From the NCBI GenBank assembly GCA_018830285.1, contig JAHJSB010000055.1, positions 124,001 to 188,000 of the forward strand: DNA of 64,000 nt. Direction: 5' to 3'. The position numbers were made by a program, and so were the translations under genes. This stretch comes from Alphaproteobacteria bacterium (GTDB lineage: Bacteria > Pseudomonadota > Alphaproteobacteria > Caulobacterales > Hyphomonadaceae). The notes beneath the pieces were generated by a model. The model was not told the DNA's origin and did no database searches. It saw only the letters and a program-made list of their open reading frames with translations. Shown one piece after another: positions 52,353 through 61,158 of the stretch (positions are counted from its first letter, which is position 1; each line of letters starts with the position of its first letter).

Positions 52353-53197
52353 TTTCAGGACTCGACCATATCGTGCTCGTCTGCCCGGAGATTGTCTCCG
52401 GCACGGCGGTCTATGCGGCGCTGCTGGGGCGGGCGCCCGACTGGCAATCCGTTTCGGAAGACGGCGCGGCGACCGCCATTTTCAGGGTCAGCAACACGGC
52501 CCTGGAACTGATGGCGCCGCATGGCGATGGCCCGGTCGCCGAGCGGCTGGGCGAGATCATTACCGAGGATGGCCCCGGCCTGAAAAGCCTTGCTTTCACG
52601 ACGACCGATATCGAGCATGCGCATCACCGGCTGACGCGGCGCGGACTGAAGCCGCACGAGATCATGCCCGGCGAAAGCCGGAGCGACATCAGCGGCAATA
52701 CGCGAACCTGGCGCCGGTTTCGGTGTGACGATGCGGAAACGGGTGGAATCAAGACATTCCTCATTGAACATGTGACCGGAGCGCTAGTGCCGGCGGATGC
52801 GCCCGACGGCGCTGTGACCGGCCTCGACCATATCGTCATCAACACGCCGAATCCCGACCGGGCCGCAGCGCTTTACGGGGCCCGGCTCGGCCTCGATCTC
52901 GCGCTCGACCGGACGGCGCCGGAATGGAAGACGCGCTTCCTGTTCTTCCGGACAGGCGGCCTCACGTTCGAAGTGATCAACCGTCTCGGCGAAGACCACG
53001 ACGCCAGCGCCAATGACACGATCTGGGGCCTGACCTGGGAGGTGCATGACCTCGCAGCCGCGCATGAGCGCCTGCTGGACGCCGGGTTCAATGTGTCGGA
53101 GTTGCGCAAGGGCCGCAAACCCGGCAGCCACATCTTTACCGTTCGCGACGGCACGCTGAATGTGCCGACCCTGTTCATTTCCCATGACCCGAAATAG
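52349..53197 (+). CDS. Two-domain VOC (glyoxalase/dioxygenase superfamily) protein
   Basis: A 282-residue protein with two vicinal-oxygen-chelate domains, each starting SGLDHIVLVCPEI (residue 3) and TGLDHIVINTPNPDRA (about 150). I chose the GTG at 52349 because it forms GTGA with the GST stop and places the first domain at the N terminus; longer frames run into the GST gene. Metal-binding His/Glu positions are partly present. Substrate unknown; linkage to a GST suggests glutathione-related chemistry. Confidence 0.85.
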   Translation: MISGLDHIVLVCPEIVSGTAVYAALLGRAPDWQSVSEDGAATAIFRVSNTALELMAPHGDGPVAERLGEIITEDGPGLKSLAFTTTDIEHAHHRLTRRGLKPHEIMPGESRSDISGNTRTWRRFRCDDAETGGIKTFLIEHVTGALVPADAPDGAVTGLDHIVINTPNPDRAAALYGARLGLDLALDRTAPEWKTRFLFFRTGGLTFEVINRLGEDHDASANDTIWGLTWEVHDLAAAHERLLDAGFNVSELRKGRKPGSHIFTVRDGTLNVPTLFISHDPK

Positions 53198-53206
53198 AAT
53201 GACCCG

Positions 53207-53836
53207 ATGAAAGCTTTCCGCACCCTCACAGGAACCGCCGCGCCCCTCATGGAGAAGGGCAAGCCGATGTCGAATGTCGACACCGACATGATCATCCCGA
53301 AACAGTTCCTGAAGACCACAACCCGCACCGGCCTGTCGAAAGGCCTGTTCCATGAGTTGAAAACCAATGCGGATGGCTCGGAAAACCCTGATTTCGTGCT
53401 CAACAAGCCGCAATACGCCAAGGCGAGCATCCTGATCGTGGGCGAGAATTTCGGTTGTGGCTCGTCGCGCGAGCACGCGCCCTGGGCGCTGCTCGATCAG
53501 GGCATCACATGTGTCATCGCGCCGAGCTTTGCTGATATCTTCCATAATAATTGCTACAAGAATGGCATCCTGCCCGTCCGCCTGCCCGTGGATGTGTGTG
53601 AACAGCTCGCTGCGCAGGCTGGCGGTGCGAACCATGTGTTCACCATCGACCTGGAATCCCAGACGGTCACGACGCCCGACGGCGCCCAGCACCATTTCGA
53701 TGTCGACCGGGGCCGCAAGTCGAACCTGCTGGAAGGCCTCGACGAAATCGGCGCCTCGCTCACATCGGCAGATGAAATCAGCGAATTCGAAACCAAACGG
53801 CGCCTTATGACGCCGTGGCTGGAGCCGGCAAACTGA
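53207..53836 (+). CDS. leuD: 3-isopropylmalate dehydratase small subunit
   Basis: A 209-residue swivel-domain partner of LeuC. Typical blocks are FRTLTGTAAPLMEKGKPMSN and VDTDMIIPKQFLKTTTRTGL, then ILIVGENFGCGSSREHAPWALLD and CVIAPSFADIFHNNCYKNG. It follows the VOC gene by 9 bases, so co-transcription from leuC is likely. No good ribosome-binding site precedes the ATG at 53207, so coupling to the VOC gene may matter. Confidence 0.96.
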   Translation: MKAFRTLTGTAAPLMEKGKPMSNVDTDMIIPKQFLKTTTRTGLSKGLFHELKTNADGSENPDFVLNKPQYAKASILIVGENFGCGSSREHAPWALLDQGITCVIAPSFADIFHNNCYKNGILPVRLPVDVCEQLAAQAGGANHVFTIDLESQTVTTPDGAQHHFDVDRGRKSNLLEGLDEIGASLTSADEISEFETKRRLMTPWLEPAN

Positions 53837-53864
53837 ACCGATAACCCGTCAGGAGGGAAACGGC

Positions 53865-54044
53865 ATGTCTCGATGGAAGTTCGCGCTCGCCGCAATGGTG
53901 GCTCTGCCCCTGCTTTGTGCCTGTCACGGCGATATCCTCAGCACAAAACCTGAAACGAATGCGACCGTGCCGAAACCGGCACCTGAAGCGCGGCCCGCAC
54001 CGCAGGCGGAACCGGCTGATGAGGCCGAGGCGCCCACGCAATGA
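53865..54044 (+). CDS. Small putative lipoprotein
   Basis: A 59-residue protein starting MSRWKFALAAMVALPLLCAC, a signal-like stretch ending in two possible lipid-modified cysteines (18 and 20), followed by a Pro/Ala/Glu-rich tail (KPAPEARPAPQAEPADEAEA). The ATG at 53865 has a strong AGGAGG 8-9 bases upstream, and the TGA overlaps the next ATG by 4 bases (ATGA), both supporting a real gene. No function recognised. Confidence 0.7.
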   Translation: MSRWKFALAAMVALPLLCACHGDILSTKPETNATVPKPAPEARPAPQAEPADEAEAPTQ

Positions 54045-54337
54045 TCGTTATCGAGGGCACCGTGCGTATCCCGCCTGCCAGGCTGGAAGAGGCCCGTTCC
54101 GTCATGGAGCAGATGATCCTGGCCAGCCGCGCCGAAGCAGGCTGTCTCGATTATGCCTACAGCGTGGACGTGTTGGACCCGGGCCTGATCCGGGTGTCAG
54201 AGCGCTGGGTCAGCCGCGATGCGCTGGCGGCGCATTTCAAGACGGCGCACATGGCGACCTGGCGATCGTTTTTCCCGCAGCTTGGCATTACGGACCGGTC
54301 GCTACGCCTCTATGAGGCAGAACCCGAGCCGATCTGA
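54041..54337 (+). CDS. ABM-domain (quinol monooxygenase-like) protein
   Basis: A 98-residue ferredoxin-like protein: MIVIEGTVRIPPARLEEARS, ASRAEAGCLDYAYSVDVLDPG and ERWVSRDALAAHFKTAHMA are typical of the YgiN/ABM group. It overlaps the small lipoprotein gene by 4 bases and lies in the leuD-leuB interval. Substrate unknown; the gene at 24681-24980 is a distant relative. Confidence 0.82.
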   Translation: MIVIEGTVRIPPARLEEARSVMEQMILASRAEAGCLDYAYSVDVLDPGLIRVSERWVSRDALAAHFKTAHMATWRSFFPQLGITDRSLRLYEAEPEPI

Positions 54338-54435
54338 GCGATCTCCTTGCGTCTGACAGGATTGCTCACCGACAGATTGCCTGAAAACCGAAGCGCTCGT
54401 ATGAAAGTCGCAAAGAAATTGAAGGAACCAGAAAA

Positions 54436-54789
54436 ATGAAACGCGGAATTATTCTCGCATTTGCGCCTCTTCTCGTGGCGCTCGTAGCGGCGTGCCAAAC
54501 CGCCCCCGCACCGACGGAAGCGGCAACACTGACAGTCGCTGCGCCAGCCGTCGTTGAGACGGACGCCGCAGACGCCGAACCAGCATCAACCGAAGGCGTT
54601 GAAGTCGCGTCAACCGATGTCGACGTGATCTGCCGTTCGATCAAGGTTACCGGTTCGCGGTTCGCCAAGCGTGAATGCAAGACCCCTGACGCCTGGAAGC
54701 AATTCGACGCCTACACAAATCAGAATGCGAGAGAAGCAACGGACAAGATCCAGCGTGTCGGCACGGGCAGCGCGGCTAACGCCAACTGA
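54436..54789 (+). CDS. Conserved hypothetical lipoprotein
   Basis: A 117-residue protein with a lipobox (LVALVAAC, Cys20), an Ala/Thr-rich linker and a small conserved C-terminal domain CRSIKVTGSRFAKRECKTPDAW followed by QNAREATDKIQRV. The two Cys residues may form a disulfide. Proteins with this C-terminal block are common in sphingomonads and relatives; no function is known to me. GAAGGAA precedes the ATG. Confidence 0.75.
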   Translation: MKRGIILAFAPLLVALVAACQTAPAPTEAATLTVAAPAVVETDAADAEPASTEGVEVASTDVDVICRSIKVTGSRFAKRECKTPDAWKQFDAYTNQNAREATDKIQRVGTGSAANAN

Positions 54790-54844
54790 GGTCAAATAGC
54801 AGATGGCTGTTCCTCCCGGGCCCGGGGAACCGGCGGGGCCGGGG

Positions 54845-54912
54845 CATTCTGCCAATTGCATGCGGCGCTTCCCGACGTTAGAGCCGTCTGTAAGCCGTGC
54901 ATTGGCAGAATG
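54845..54912 (+). repeat. Long interrupted inverted repeat upstream of leuB
   Basis: CATTCTGCCAATTGCA (54845-54860) and TGCATTGGCAGAATG (54898-54912) are inverted arms matching over 15 bp with a single extra T in the left arm; the spacer is 37 bases. The right arm ends immediately before the GAGAG ribosome-binding region of leuB. It may form a leader stem in the mRNA or be a paired operator. Confidence 0.75.
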
Positions 54913-54926
54913 AGAGAGTAAAGAAC

Positions 54927-55985
54927 ATGACGTCGCAAACTGTCCTGCTACTGCCCGGTGACGGCATCGGGCCCGAAGTCATGGCGCAGGCGCGCCGAGT
55001 GGCAGAAATTCTCGTGCCCGATCTCAAGTTCGAGACGGGCCTTGTGGGCGGAGCGTCGTTTGACCTTCATGGTGAGCCTCTCACCGAGGATACGCTTGAG
55101 AAGGCGCTTCATGCTGACGCGGTCCTGCTGGGGGCGGTCGGCGGGCCGAAATGGACAGATGTTGCGCGCGACAAGCGTCCGGAGGCTGGTCTCCTTGCCC
55201 TTCGCAAGGGGCTGGACGTGTTTGCCAACCTGCGCCCGGCCTATTGCTTCCCCGCGCTGGTCGATGCCTCGAGCCTGAAACGCGAGATCATTGAAGGCCT
55301 CGACCTGATGATCGTGCGGGAGCTGACGGGCGATGTTTATTTTGGCCAGCCGCGCGGCATCGACATTGATGATGAAGGCTATCGTCGCGGATACGATACG
55401 GCGGTCTACACGCACCCCGAAATCGAACGCGTCACGCGTGTGGCGTTTGATATCGCGCGTGGCCGGACGGGCCGGGTCTGTTCGGTTGAAAAGTCGAATG
55501 TGATGGAATCCGGCCTATTCTGGCGGCAGGAGGTGACGCTCGCCCATGCCGAATATGGCGGCGGTATCGACCTGATCCACATGTATGCCGATGCCTGCGC
55601 CATGGAACTGGTGCGCGCGCCGAAGCAGTTCGACGTCATCCTCGCAGGCAACCTGTTCGGCGACATCCTGTCGGATGAGGCCTCGATGCTGACCGGCTCG
55701 ATCGGCATGCTGCCATCAGCCTCGCTCGGCGCTCCCGGCGTGCCAGGTCTGTACGAGCCTGTGCACGGGTCTGCGCCGGACATTGCCGGCAAGGGCATTG
55801 CCAATCCCTGTGCGATGATCCTGTCGCTGGAAATGGCCCTGCGCTGGTCGCTGGACCGCGAGAAGGCGGCCGACGCGCTGTTTGCCGCCGTCGGCAAGGC
55901 GCTCGACAAGGGCGCACGCACGAAAGACCTTGGTGGCAATCTGAGCACCGACGGCATGGCCGACGCGATTATCGCCGCGCTCTGA
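54927..55985 (+). CDS. leuB: 3-isopropylmalate dehydrogenase
   Basis: A 352-residue NAD-dependent decarboxylating dehydrogenase, third step of leucine synthesis. Blocks: [34 protein letters not shown] (substrate loop), [13 protein letters not shown] and [30 protein letters not shown]. The ATG at 54927 has GAGAGAG upstream and removes a 10-residue extension of the GTG at 54897. leuB is apart from leuCD by three small genes; leuA is not in the window. Confidence 0.96.
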   Translation: MTSQTVLLLPGDGIGPEVMAQARRVAEILVPDLKFETGLVGGASFDLHGEPLTEDTLEKALHADAVLLGAVGGPKWTDVARDKRPEAGLLALRKGLDVFANLRPAYCFPALVDASSLKREIIEGLDLMIVRELTGDVYFGQPRGIDIDDEGYRRGYDTAVYTHPEIERVTRVAFDIARGRTGRVCSVEKSNVMESGLFWRQEVTLAHAEYGGGIDLIHMYADACAMELVRAPKQFDVILAGNLFGDILSDEASMLTGSIGMLPSASLGAPGVPGLYEPVHGSAPDIAGKGIANPCAMILSLEMALRWSLDREKAADALFAAVGKALDKGARTKDLGGNLSTDGMADAIIAAL

Positions 55986-56056
55986 GATTTTCCTGCGCGA
56001 TTGTCGCGCCACCGTGCCTGTGACATCTTCCTCCAAAAATAATCGGAGGAAACCAA

Positions 56057-57247
56057 ATGACATATGCAGGCAGCCGGCTTGTGCACGATGCCGATAGCCA
56101 CCTGATGGAGTCGAGTGACTGTCTTGACCCATATTTCGAGGCAAAACTGCTCGCGCGCTATCATGATCTTCCGGTCTACAAGTCGAAGAAATCCTTCGAC
56201 GATTTCGTGAACGGCAAGCTCGGCGCGCATGACGATCCGGCCTTCCGGGCGGGGGTCGCCGAGAACATTCTCCTTCGCAAGAATTACGAGGCGCATGGCG
56301 CGTTCCGTTCCGCAGACCGGCCTGAAGTGCTCGACCTGCTCGGCTTTGCCAGCCAGCTCGTGTTCACCACGTTCTGTCTTGGCAATTTCGGGCTCGACCA
56401 GAGCGACGACATGGAACTCTGCTACGCCGCCGCCGAGGCTCATAACCGGATGATGACGGACTTCTGCTCGGTCGACCGTCGCCTGCTGGCCACCGCCTAC
56501 ATTCCACTGGAAGACATCGACCGGTCCATCGCAACCGCGCGCAATGCCATCAAGATGGGCGCAAAGGCGCTGATGGTGCCGTCCATGTGCCCGCAAAAGC
56601 ACGGCCCGAGCCATGTTGGCCTCGACCCGGTCTGGGCCATGGCCGAGGAAGCCGGTCTGCCGGTTCTGTTCCATGTCGGCGGCGAGGACAAGCTGAACCC
56701 CGTCTACAAGGAGAATGGCCTGCCGCCCGTGCCAGACTTTCATGGCGGCGACGACAATTTTACCTCCGTCAGCTACATGCCGATCCCGAATGCCGCGATG
56801 CAGACGCTGGCGACGATGATTTTCGACGGCGTATTCGACAGGTTCCCGAACCTGAAATTCGGCGCCATCGAACTGGGCGCGTCCTGGGTGCCGGGATGGA
56901 TGCGGGCGATGGATTCGGCGGCGCATGCCTTCATGCGCAACGAGACTCGCCTGCAAAACCTTTCAGCCCGTCCATCCGAGATCGTCCGCCGCCAGTTCCG
57001 CGCCGCGCCTTACCCGCATGAGGATGCGGGCTGGATCATCGCCAATACGGGCGAGGAGATCTGCATGTTCTCGTCGGACTATCCGCATGTCGAAGGCGGT
57101 CGCAATCCGCTCAAGCGCTTTGACGAAAGCCTGAAGGGTGCGCCCACACGGGCGGTGGAGGCTTTTTATTCTGGAAATTTCATCGACCTGATGGGCGAAG
57201 GGCTCGCCCCAGACCTGCGACGGGAAAAATTCCAGCAAGCGGGCTAG
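56057..57247 (+). CDS. Amidohydrolase family 2 protein (ACMSD-like superfamily)
   Basis: A 396-residue TIM-barrel metal hydrolase or decarboxylase. Metal ligands appear as HDADSHLME near the N terminus, LFHVGGEDK (His) and FSSDYPHVEGG (Asp). Related proteins include ring-cleavage and decarboxylase enzymes; the precise reaction is unclear. GGAGG lies 8 bases before the ATG. It overlaps the end of a convergent NTF2-like gene by 4 bases. Confidence 0.88.
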   Translation: MTYAGSRLVHDADSHLMESSDCLDPYFEAKLLARYHDLPVYKSKKSFDDFVNGKLGAHDDPAFRAGVAENILLRKNYEAHGAFRSADRPEVLDLLGFASQLVFTTFCLGNFGLDQSDDMELCYAAAEAHNRMMTDFCSVDRRLLATAYIPLEDIDRSIATARNAIKMGAKALMVPSMCPQKHGPSHVGLDPVWAMAEEAGLPVLFHVGGEDKLNPVYKENGLPPVPDFHGGDDNFTSVSYMPIPNAAMQTLATMIFDGVFDRFPNLKFGAIELGASWVPGWMRAMDSAAHAFMRNETRLQNLSARPSEIVRRQFRAAPYPHEDAGWIIANTGEEICMFSSDYPHVEGGRNPLKRFDESLKGAPTRAVEAFYSGNFIDLMGEGLAPDLRREKFQQAG

Positions 57248-57615
57248 GAATAGTCCGCGATCCGGCAGAGCAGGTTGCCGCGGAATTCGAAGAAGCTGGC
57301 GCCGCGGATTTTCACGGTCTCGCCAGCCCGGATGCCGTTTGGCAGGTCGACGGCGGCCTTGCCTTCGAATTCGATTTCGGCAGCGGCCTTGCCGGCACCG
57401 GTGACGACATTGACCAGCCGCTGGCGGCGATAGGAAAAGGCGTTGCCCGAGAGGTCGGCCACCTGGCGCATCATGTCCTTGCCGTCGAGCCGCATCGACT
57501 GGCCGGAGTTCGAAATATTCTCGAAAACGACGTCGTCGGTCACGCAGTCGATCATGCCGTCAATGTCGCGGGCATTGTAGCTGGCGATGTAGCGGGCAAT
57601 CACTTCATCAAGCAC
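57244..57615 (-). CDS. SnoaL/NTF2-like fold protein
   Basis: A 123-residue cone-fold protein. EVIARYIASYNARDIDGMIDC and VTDDVVFENISNSGQSMRLDG are characteristic of the nuclear-transport-factor-2-like family, with isomerase, hydrolase or binding roles. No catalytic residues can be assigned with confidence. It is convergent with the amidohydrolase and divergent from asd. Confidence 0.8.
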   Translation of the reverse strand: MLDEVIARYIASYNARDIDGMIDCVTDDVVFENISNSGQSMRLDGKDMMRQVADLSGNAFSYRRQRLVNVVTGAGKAAAEIEFEGKAAVDLPNGIRAGETVKIRGASFFEFRGNLLCRIADYS

Positions 57616-57744
57616 GGACAGGTCTCCTCGGGCTCAGGGCAGGCTTTGGTCGTGCCTTACACATAACACGATGGCAACAGGCTTTGCACATGGGACAAAG
57701 ATGCGTCATAAGCCTGCGGATTACAGGACGGAGCTTTACATATC

Positions 57745-58788
57745 ATGGCCACGCGGATTGCGATTGTCGGTGCAACAGGAAATGTCGGACGCGAATTGTT
57801 CAACATTCTCGATGAGCGCCTGTTTCCTGCAGACGAAGTCTTTGCGATCGCGTCGCGGCGTTCGATGGGCAAGGAAGTGAGCTATGGCGACCGGACGCTG
57901 AAATGCCACGACCTCGAGACCTTTGATTTTTCGCGCGTGGACCTGGTCCTGATGTCGGCAGGCGGCACGGTGTCGAAGCAGTGGGCGCCCAAGATTGCGG
58001 CTGCCGGCGCGATCGTGATCGACAATTCTTCGGCCTGGCGCATGGACAAGGACGTGCCGCTGGTCGTGCCTGAAGTGAATGCCGACGCCGTGATGGGCTA
58101 TGCCAAGAAGAACATCATCGCCAATCCGAACTGCTCGACAGCGCAGCTGGTAGTGGCGCTGAAGCCGATCCACGATGCCGTGGGTATCACGCGGGTCGTG
58201 GTTGCGACCTACCAGTCGGTCTCCGGCGCGGGCAAGGACGGCATGGACGAGTTGTGGAACCAGACCAAGGGCATCTTCGTCAATGACGAGCCGACGCCGC
58301 AGGTCTTCCAGAAGGAGATCGCCTTCAACGTGATCCCGCAGATCGATGACTTCATGGAGAATGGCTTCACCAAGGAAGAATGGAAGATGCGCGAGGAGAC
58401 GAAGAAGATCCTCGACCCCGCGATCGAGCTGGTGGCGACCTGCGTGCGCGTGCCGGTTTTTGTCGGCCATTCCGAAGCCGTGCATATCGAACTGGCCGGG
58501 CCGATGAGCGCGGCTGAAGCCAAAGCGCTCCTGCGTGAAAGCCCGGGCATCATGCTGGTCGATGATCCGAAGGAAGAGCTCTACATCACGCCGAAGGAAT
58601 GCGTCGGCGACTGGGCCACCTTCATCAGCCGCGTGCGCAAGGACCCGACCGTCGAGAACGGTCTCGCCTTCTGGTGCGTGTCGGACAATCTGCGCAAGGG
58701 CGCGGCGCTCAACGCTGTCCAGATCGCGGAAGAGCTGCTGAACCGGGGCGTGATCAAGTCCGAGAAACAGGCCGTCACGACAGGCTGA
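57745..58788 (+). CDS. asd: Aspartate-semialdehyde dehydrogenase
   Basis: A 347-residue enzyme making aspartate semialdehyde for Lys, Met, Thr and diaminopimelate synthesis. The N terminus IAIVGATGNVGRELFNILDE binds NADP; the catalytic Cys is in IIANPNCSTAQLVVALKPIHD; QSVSGAGKDGMDEL and VGHSEAVHIEL follow. Length and motifs fit the Gram-negative/Gram-positive USG-1-like class in alphaproteobacteria. Confidence 0.95.
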   Translation: MATRIAIVGATGNVGRELFNILDERLFPADEVFAIASRRSMGKEVSYGDRTLKCHDLETFDFSRVDLVLMSAGGTVSKQWAPKIAAAGAIVIDNSSAWRMDKDVPLVVPEVNADAVMGYAKKNIIANPNCSTAQLVVALKPIHDAVGITRVVVATYQSVSGAGKDGMDELWNQTKGIFVNDEPTPQVFQKEIAFNVIPQIDDFMENGFTKEEWKMREETKKILDPAIELVATCVRVPVFVGHSEAVHIELAGPMSAAEAKALLRESPGIMLVDDPKEELYITPKECVGDWATFISRVRKDPTVENGLAFWCVSDNLRKGAALNAVQIAEELLNRGVIKSEKQAVTTG

Positions 58789-58800
58789 GGCGGCGTCGCG

Positions 58801-59358
58801 TCACTGCGCGTCCCGTCTGAGCACGACATTCAGCCGGGCGAGTCGATCGTAGATGCGCATATGCTGGCGCATCGGGCGCCATTCGTAGAGGAAGATCGAG
58901 ACGGGCCGCCAGTTGGCGACCCAGCCGATGATCAATAACCCCTCGGCGAAAAGGGCACCCATCGCGCCGCCATACATGCCTTTCATCGCCTGCGCACCGA
59001 GGGTACAGCCAGCGAGGAAGAGGACTCCGACGAGGGCCGCTTGCCGGCCTTCGCGCAACAGCCGCCGGATGCGGCGGGCCTGCCGGTCGCTCAGGAACGA
59101 GAAATAGTGCGCAACGGACTGGCCGACTGCGTCACCATTGACTCGGCCCGCTGAGTTATCGGGCAGGTGCAGGACGAGTTCGAGCGGTGCGCCGGAGGGC
59201 GCATCACGCACGCAATCGACAAGATAGTCTTCCACTGTATCGTCAAGATCGCGTTCGACCAGCGGCGAGGGATCGAGGGAATTGAAGAGTGCCTCTAGCG
59301 ATTTCAGCCGGATATGAATCTCGAAAGCATCCAGGCGCTGCTGCGTTTGTTCCGGCAT
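58801..59358 (-). CDS. Conserved hypothetical membrane protein
   Basis: A 185-residue protein: an acidic N-terminal soluble part (residues 1-95, with LESLAR-like helices), two membrane segments (about 106-127 AALVGVLFLAGCTLGAQAM and 130-150 MGALFAEGLLIIGWVANW) and a short C-terminal helix. It resembles uncharacterised proteobacterial membrane proteins. A perfect 20-bp palindrome lies 20 bases upstream of its ATG. Divergent from rarD. Confidence 0.72.
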   Translation of the reverse strand: MPEQTQQRLDAFEIHIRLKSLEALFNSLDPSPLVERDLDDTVEDYLVDCVRDAPSGAPLELVLHLPDNSAGRVNGDAVGQSVAHYFSFLSDRQARRIRRLLREGRQAALVGVLFLAGCTLGAQAMKGMYGGAMGALFAEGLLIIGWVANWRPVSIFLYEWRPMRQHMRIYDRLARLNVVLRRDAQ

Positions 59359-59377
59359 TGATGCGGCCTATCTTGTC

Positions 59378-59397
59378 CGGGTCGGTCGACCGACCCG
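59378..59397. promoter_or_regulatory. Perfect 20-bp palindrome, likely operator
   Basis: CGGGTCGGTCGACCGACCCG is an uninterrupted 20-bp dyad in the 160-base gap between the membrane-protein gene (ATG at 59358, minus strand) and rarD (ATG at 59519, plus strand). Such a perfect palindrome with no spacer suits a dimeric repressor. The half-site repeats GTCGG/CCGAC. It is too GC-rich for the AT-rich boxes described elsewhere here. Confidence 0.65.
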
Positions 59398-59518
59398 AGA
59401 AACGAAAAGCCTACACCGGCGGACAGGGGCCGGAAAGCGGCCTTGATTGCGGTCACCGTTTGGAGCGTTCGCAAGAATTGGGTGGCGCCGTGTCGCAGCT
59501 GTCCTTACATCGCGCCTT

Positions 59519-60433
59519 ATGAGCACGCCGTCCTCCTCCCGCCTCGGTTTTTCCGCCGCTCTCGGTGCCTATGTCATCTGGGGCTCGCTGCCGCTTTACA
59601 TCCGCGCGATGAACCATATCGGCGCGGTCGAGTTTCTCTCACATCGCATCCTGTGGTCGGTACCGACCGCCATCCTGCTGATTGCGCTGGCGGCGAACTG
59701 GCGGGATATCCGCTCGGCCTTCCAGTGGCATAACCTGAAATGGCTCGCTTTGTCGGGCCTGCTGATCGGGGTCAACTGGCTGATCTATATCTGGGCGGTG
59801 AACCAGGGCCGCACGATGGAAGCCTCGCTCGGCTATTACATCAACCCGCTCGTGAACGTCTTGTTCGGCATGCTGATTTTCTCCGAACGCCTGCGCCCGG
59901 CCCAATGGGTGGCTGTGGCGGTCGCCGCGATCGGTGTCGGTGTGATGACGATCGCCTTCGGGCATGTGCCCTGGGTGGCGCTGGGGCTCTGCTTCACGTT
60001 CGCCTTCTATTCGGTGATCCGCAAGAAAGTGGCGATCGACAGCCGCGCCGGATTCCTCGTCGAGGTGGCGGTTCTGACTCCGCTGGCGCTGGCCTGGTTC
60101 AGCTGGTTCCTGCAGCAACCGGACGGTCGCCTGATGGGGACCGGCGGATGGGACATCGCCCTGCTCATGCTGGCCGGGCCGATCACTGCCACGCCGTTGA
60201 TCCTGTTCGGGCTGGCGGCCAAACGCCTCAAACTGTCCACCGTGGGCATGATGCAATATATCGGGCCGACCCTGCAGTTCCTGATCGCAACACTGGTCTT
60301 TCACGAGGCGTTCGGCTGGACTCACGCGATTGCGTTCGGGTGTATCTGGGCCGCGCTGGCGATCTACACGACCGACAGCGTACTTGGCGAGGCCAAGGCG
60401 CGCCGCCTCGCGCGCACCGCGCGCCCGGCCTGA
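59519..60433 (+). CDS. rarD: RarD-type EamA-family transporter
   Basis: A 304-residue drug/metabolite transporter with ten predicted helices. GFSAALGAYVIWGSLPLYIRAM, HRILWSVPTAILLI and NWLIYIWAVNQGRTMEASLGYYINPLVNVL (quoted in part: WAVNQGRTMEASLGYYINPL) match RarD. Function: predicted exporter, substrate unproven. The ATG at 59519 is at the usual RarD start; a further upstream ATG at 59447 adds 24 residues. A terminator for the opposite gene begins 5 bases past its stop. Confidence 0.9.
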   Translation: MSTPSSSRLGFSAALGAYVIWGSLPLYIRAMNHIGAVEFLSHRILWSVPTAILLIALAANWRDIRSAFQWHNLKWLALSGLLIGVNWLIYIWAVNQGRTMEASLGYYINPLVNVLFGMLIFSERLRPAQWVAVAVAAIGVGVMTIAFGHVPWVALGLCFTFAFYSVIRKKVAIDSRAGFLVEVAVLTPLALAWFSWFLQQPDGRLMGTGGWDIALLMLAGPITATPLILFGLAAKRLKLSTVGMMQYIGPTLQFLIATLVFHEAFGWTHAIAFGCIWAALAIYTTDSVLGEAKARRLARTARPA

Positions 60434-60437
60434 ATGC

Positions 60438-60470
60438 AAAAAAGCCCTGACGGCCAGGGACCGACAGGGC
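60438..60470 (-). terminator. Intrinsic terminator of the LysE gene (minus strand)
   Basis: On the minus strand GCCCTGTCGG and CCGTCAGGGC form a 10-bp stem (one mismatch) with a 7-base loop, followed by TTTTTT (60443-60438). It lies 66 bases past the stop of the LysE-type gene and 5 bases past the end of rarD. Confidence 0.8.
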
Positions 60471-60536
60471 AGGAATTGCATGTTGAGGGACCAATGTGTC
60501 CGAGTTGATTGTTGCAATGCCCGTGCCAGATGCCAG

Positions 60537-61157
60537 TCAGCCCGGCCGGCCCGTCGAAACGCCGATCCAGACTGCAATCGCGACCAGTGCCAGCGCGAAG
60601 CCGATCCGGGCCGGCAAGGAGGTGCGCCAGCGCTCGAATGCGGCGCCAAAGCTGGCGCCCATGAGCACGATTGTCACATGCACCATAATGGCCAGTGCAA
60701 GGTGGATGAGGCCCAGAATGACAATCTGGGTCCAGATCGGGCCAGCAGACGGATCGGCAAACTGTCCCACGATGACGAGATAGAAGACGAGCGCTTTCGG
60801 ATTCAGAAGGTTCGCCACCAGGCCCCGGCGGAATCCCTCGCGCCCGTCATGCTGCAGGGCCGAGGCCGAGCCCGGTTCGGCAAATGCCTCCCAGGCGAGG
60901 TAAAGCATGAAGGCGACGCCAGCCCAGCGCAGCGATTCATAGAGAATGGGCGACTCGGACAGCAAGGCCGACAGGCCGGTTGCTGCCGCGACCAGCTGGA
61001 CCAGCAGGCCCAGCGTCACGCCCGCGACGGCCATCATGCCTGCCCGCCGTCCTGATTTGGCCGACAGGGCTGCGAGCCAGCCCATGTTCGGGCCAGGGGT
61101 CAGCTCGACCGCCGCCATGGCAATCAGGAAAGCCGGCCAATCGACATGACCGAGCAT
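60537..61157 (-). CDS. LysE-family translocator
   Basis: A 206-residue membrane protein with six helices: VELTPGPNMGWLAALSAKSG near the N terminus and LLNPKALVFYLVIVGQF in the middle are LysE/RhtB signatures. Probably exports an amino acid or similar compound. It starts one base after the stop of the upstream beta-lactamase-like gene, so they may form an operon. A second LysE-type gene is at 23381-24004. Confidence 0.88.
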   Translation of the reverse strand: MLGHVDWPAFLIAMAAVELTPGPNMGWLAALSAKSGRRAGMMAVAGVTLGLLVQLVAAATGLSALLSESPILYESLRWAGVAFMLYLAWEAFAEPGSASALQHDGREGFRRGLVANLLNPKALVFYLVIVGQFADPSAGPIWTQIVILGLIHLALAIMVHVTIVLMGASFGAAFERWRTSLPARIGFALALVAIAVWIGVSTGRPG

Positions 61158-61158
61158 C

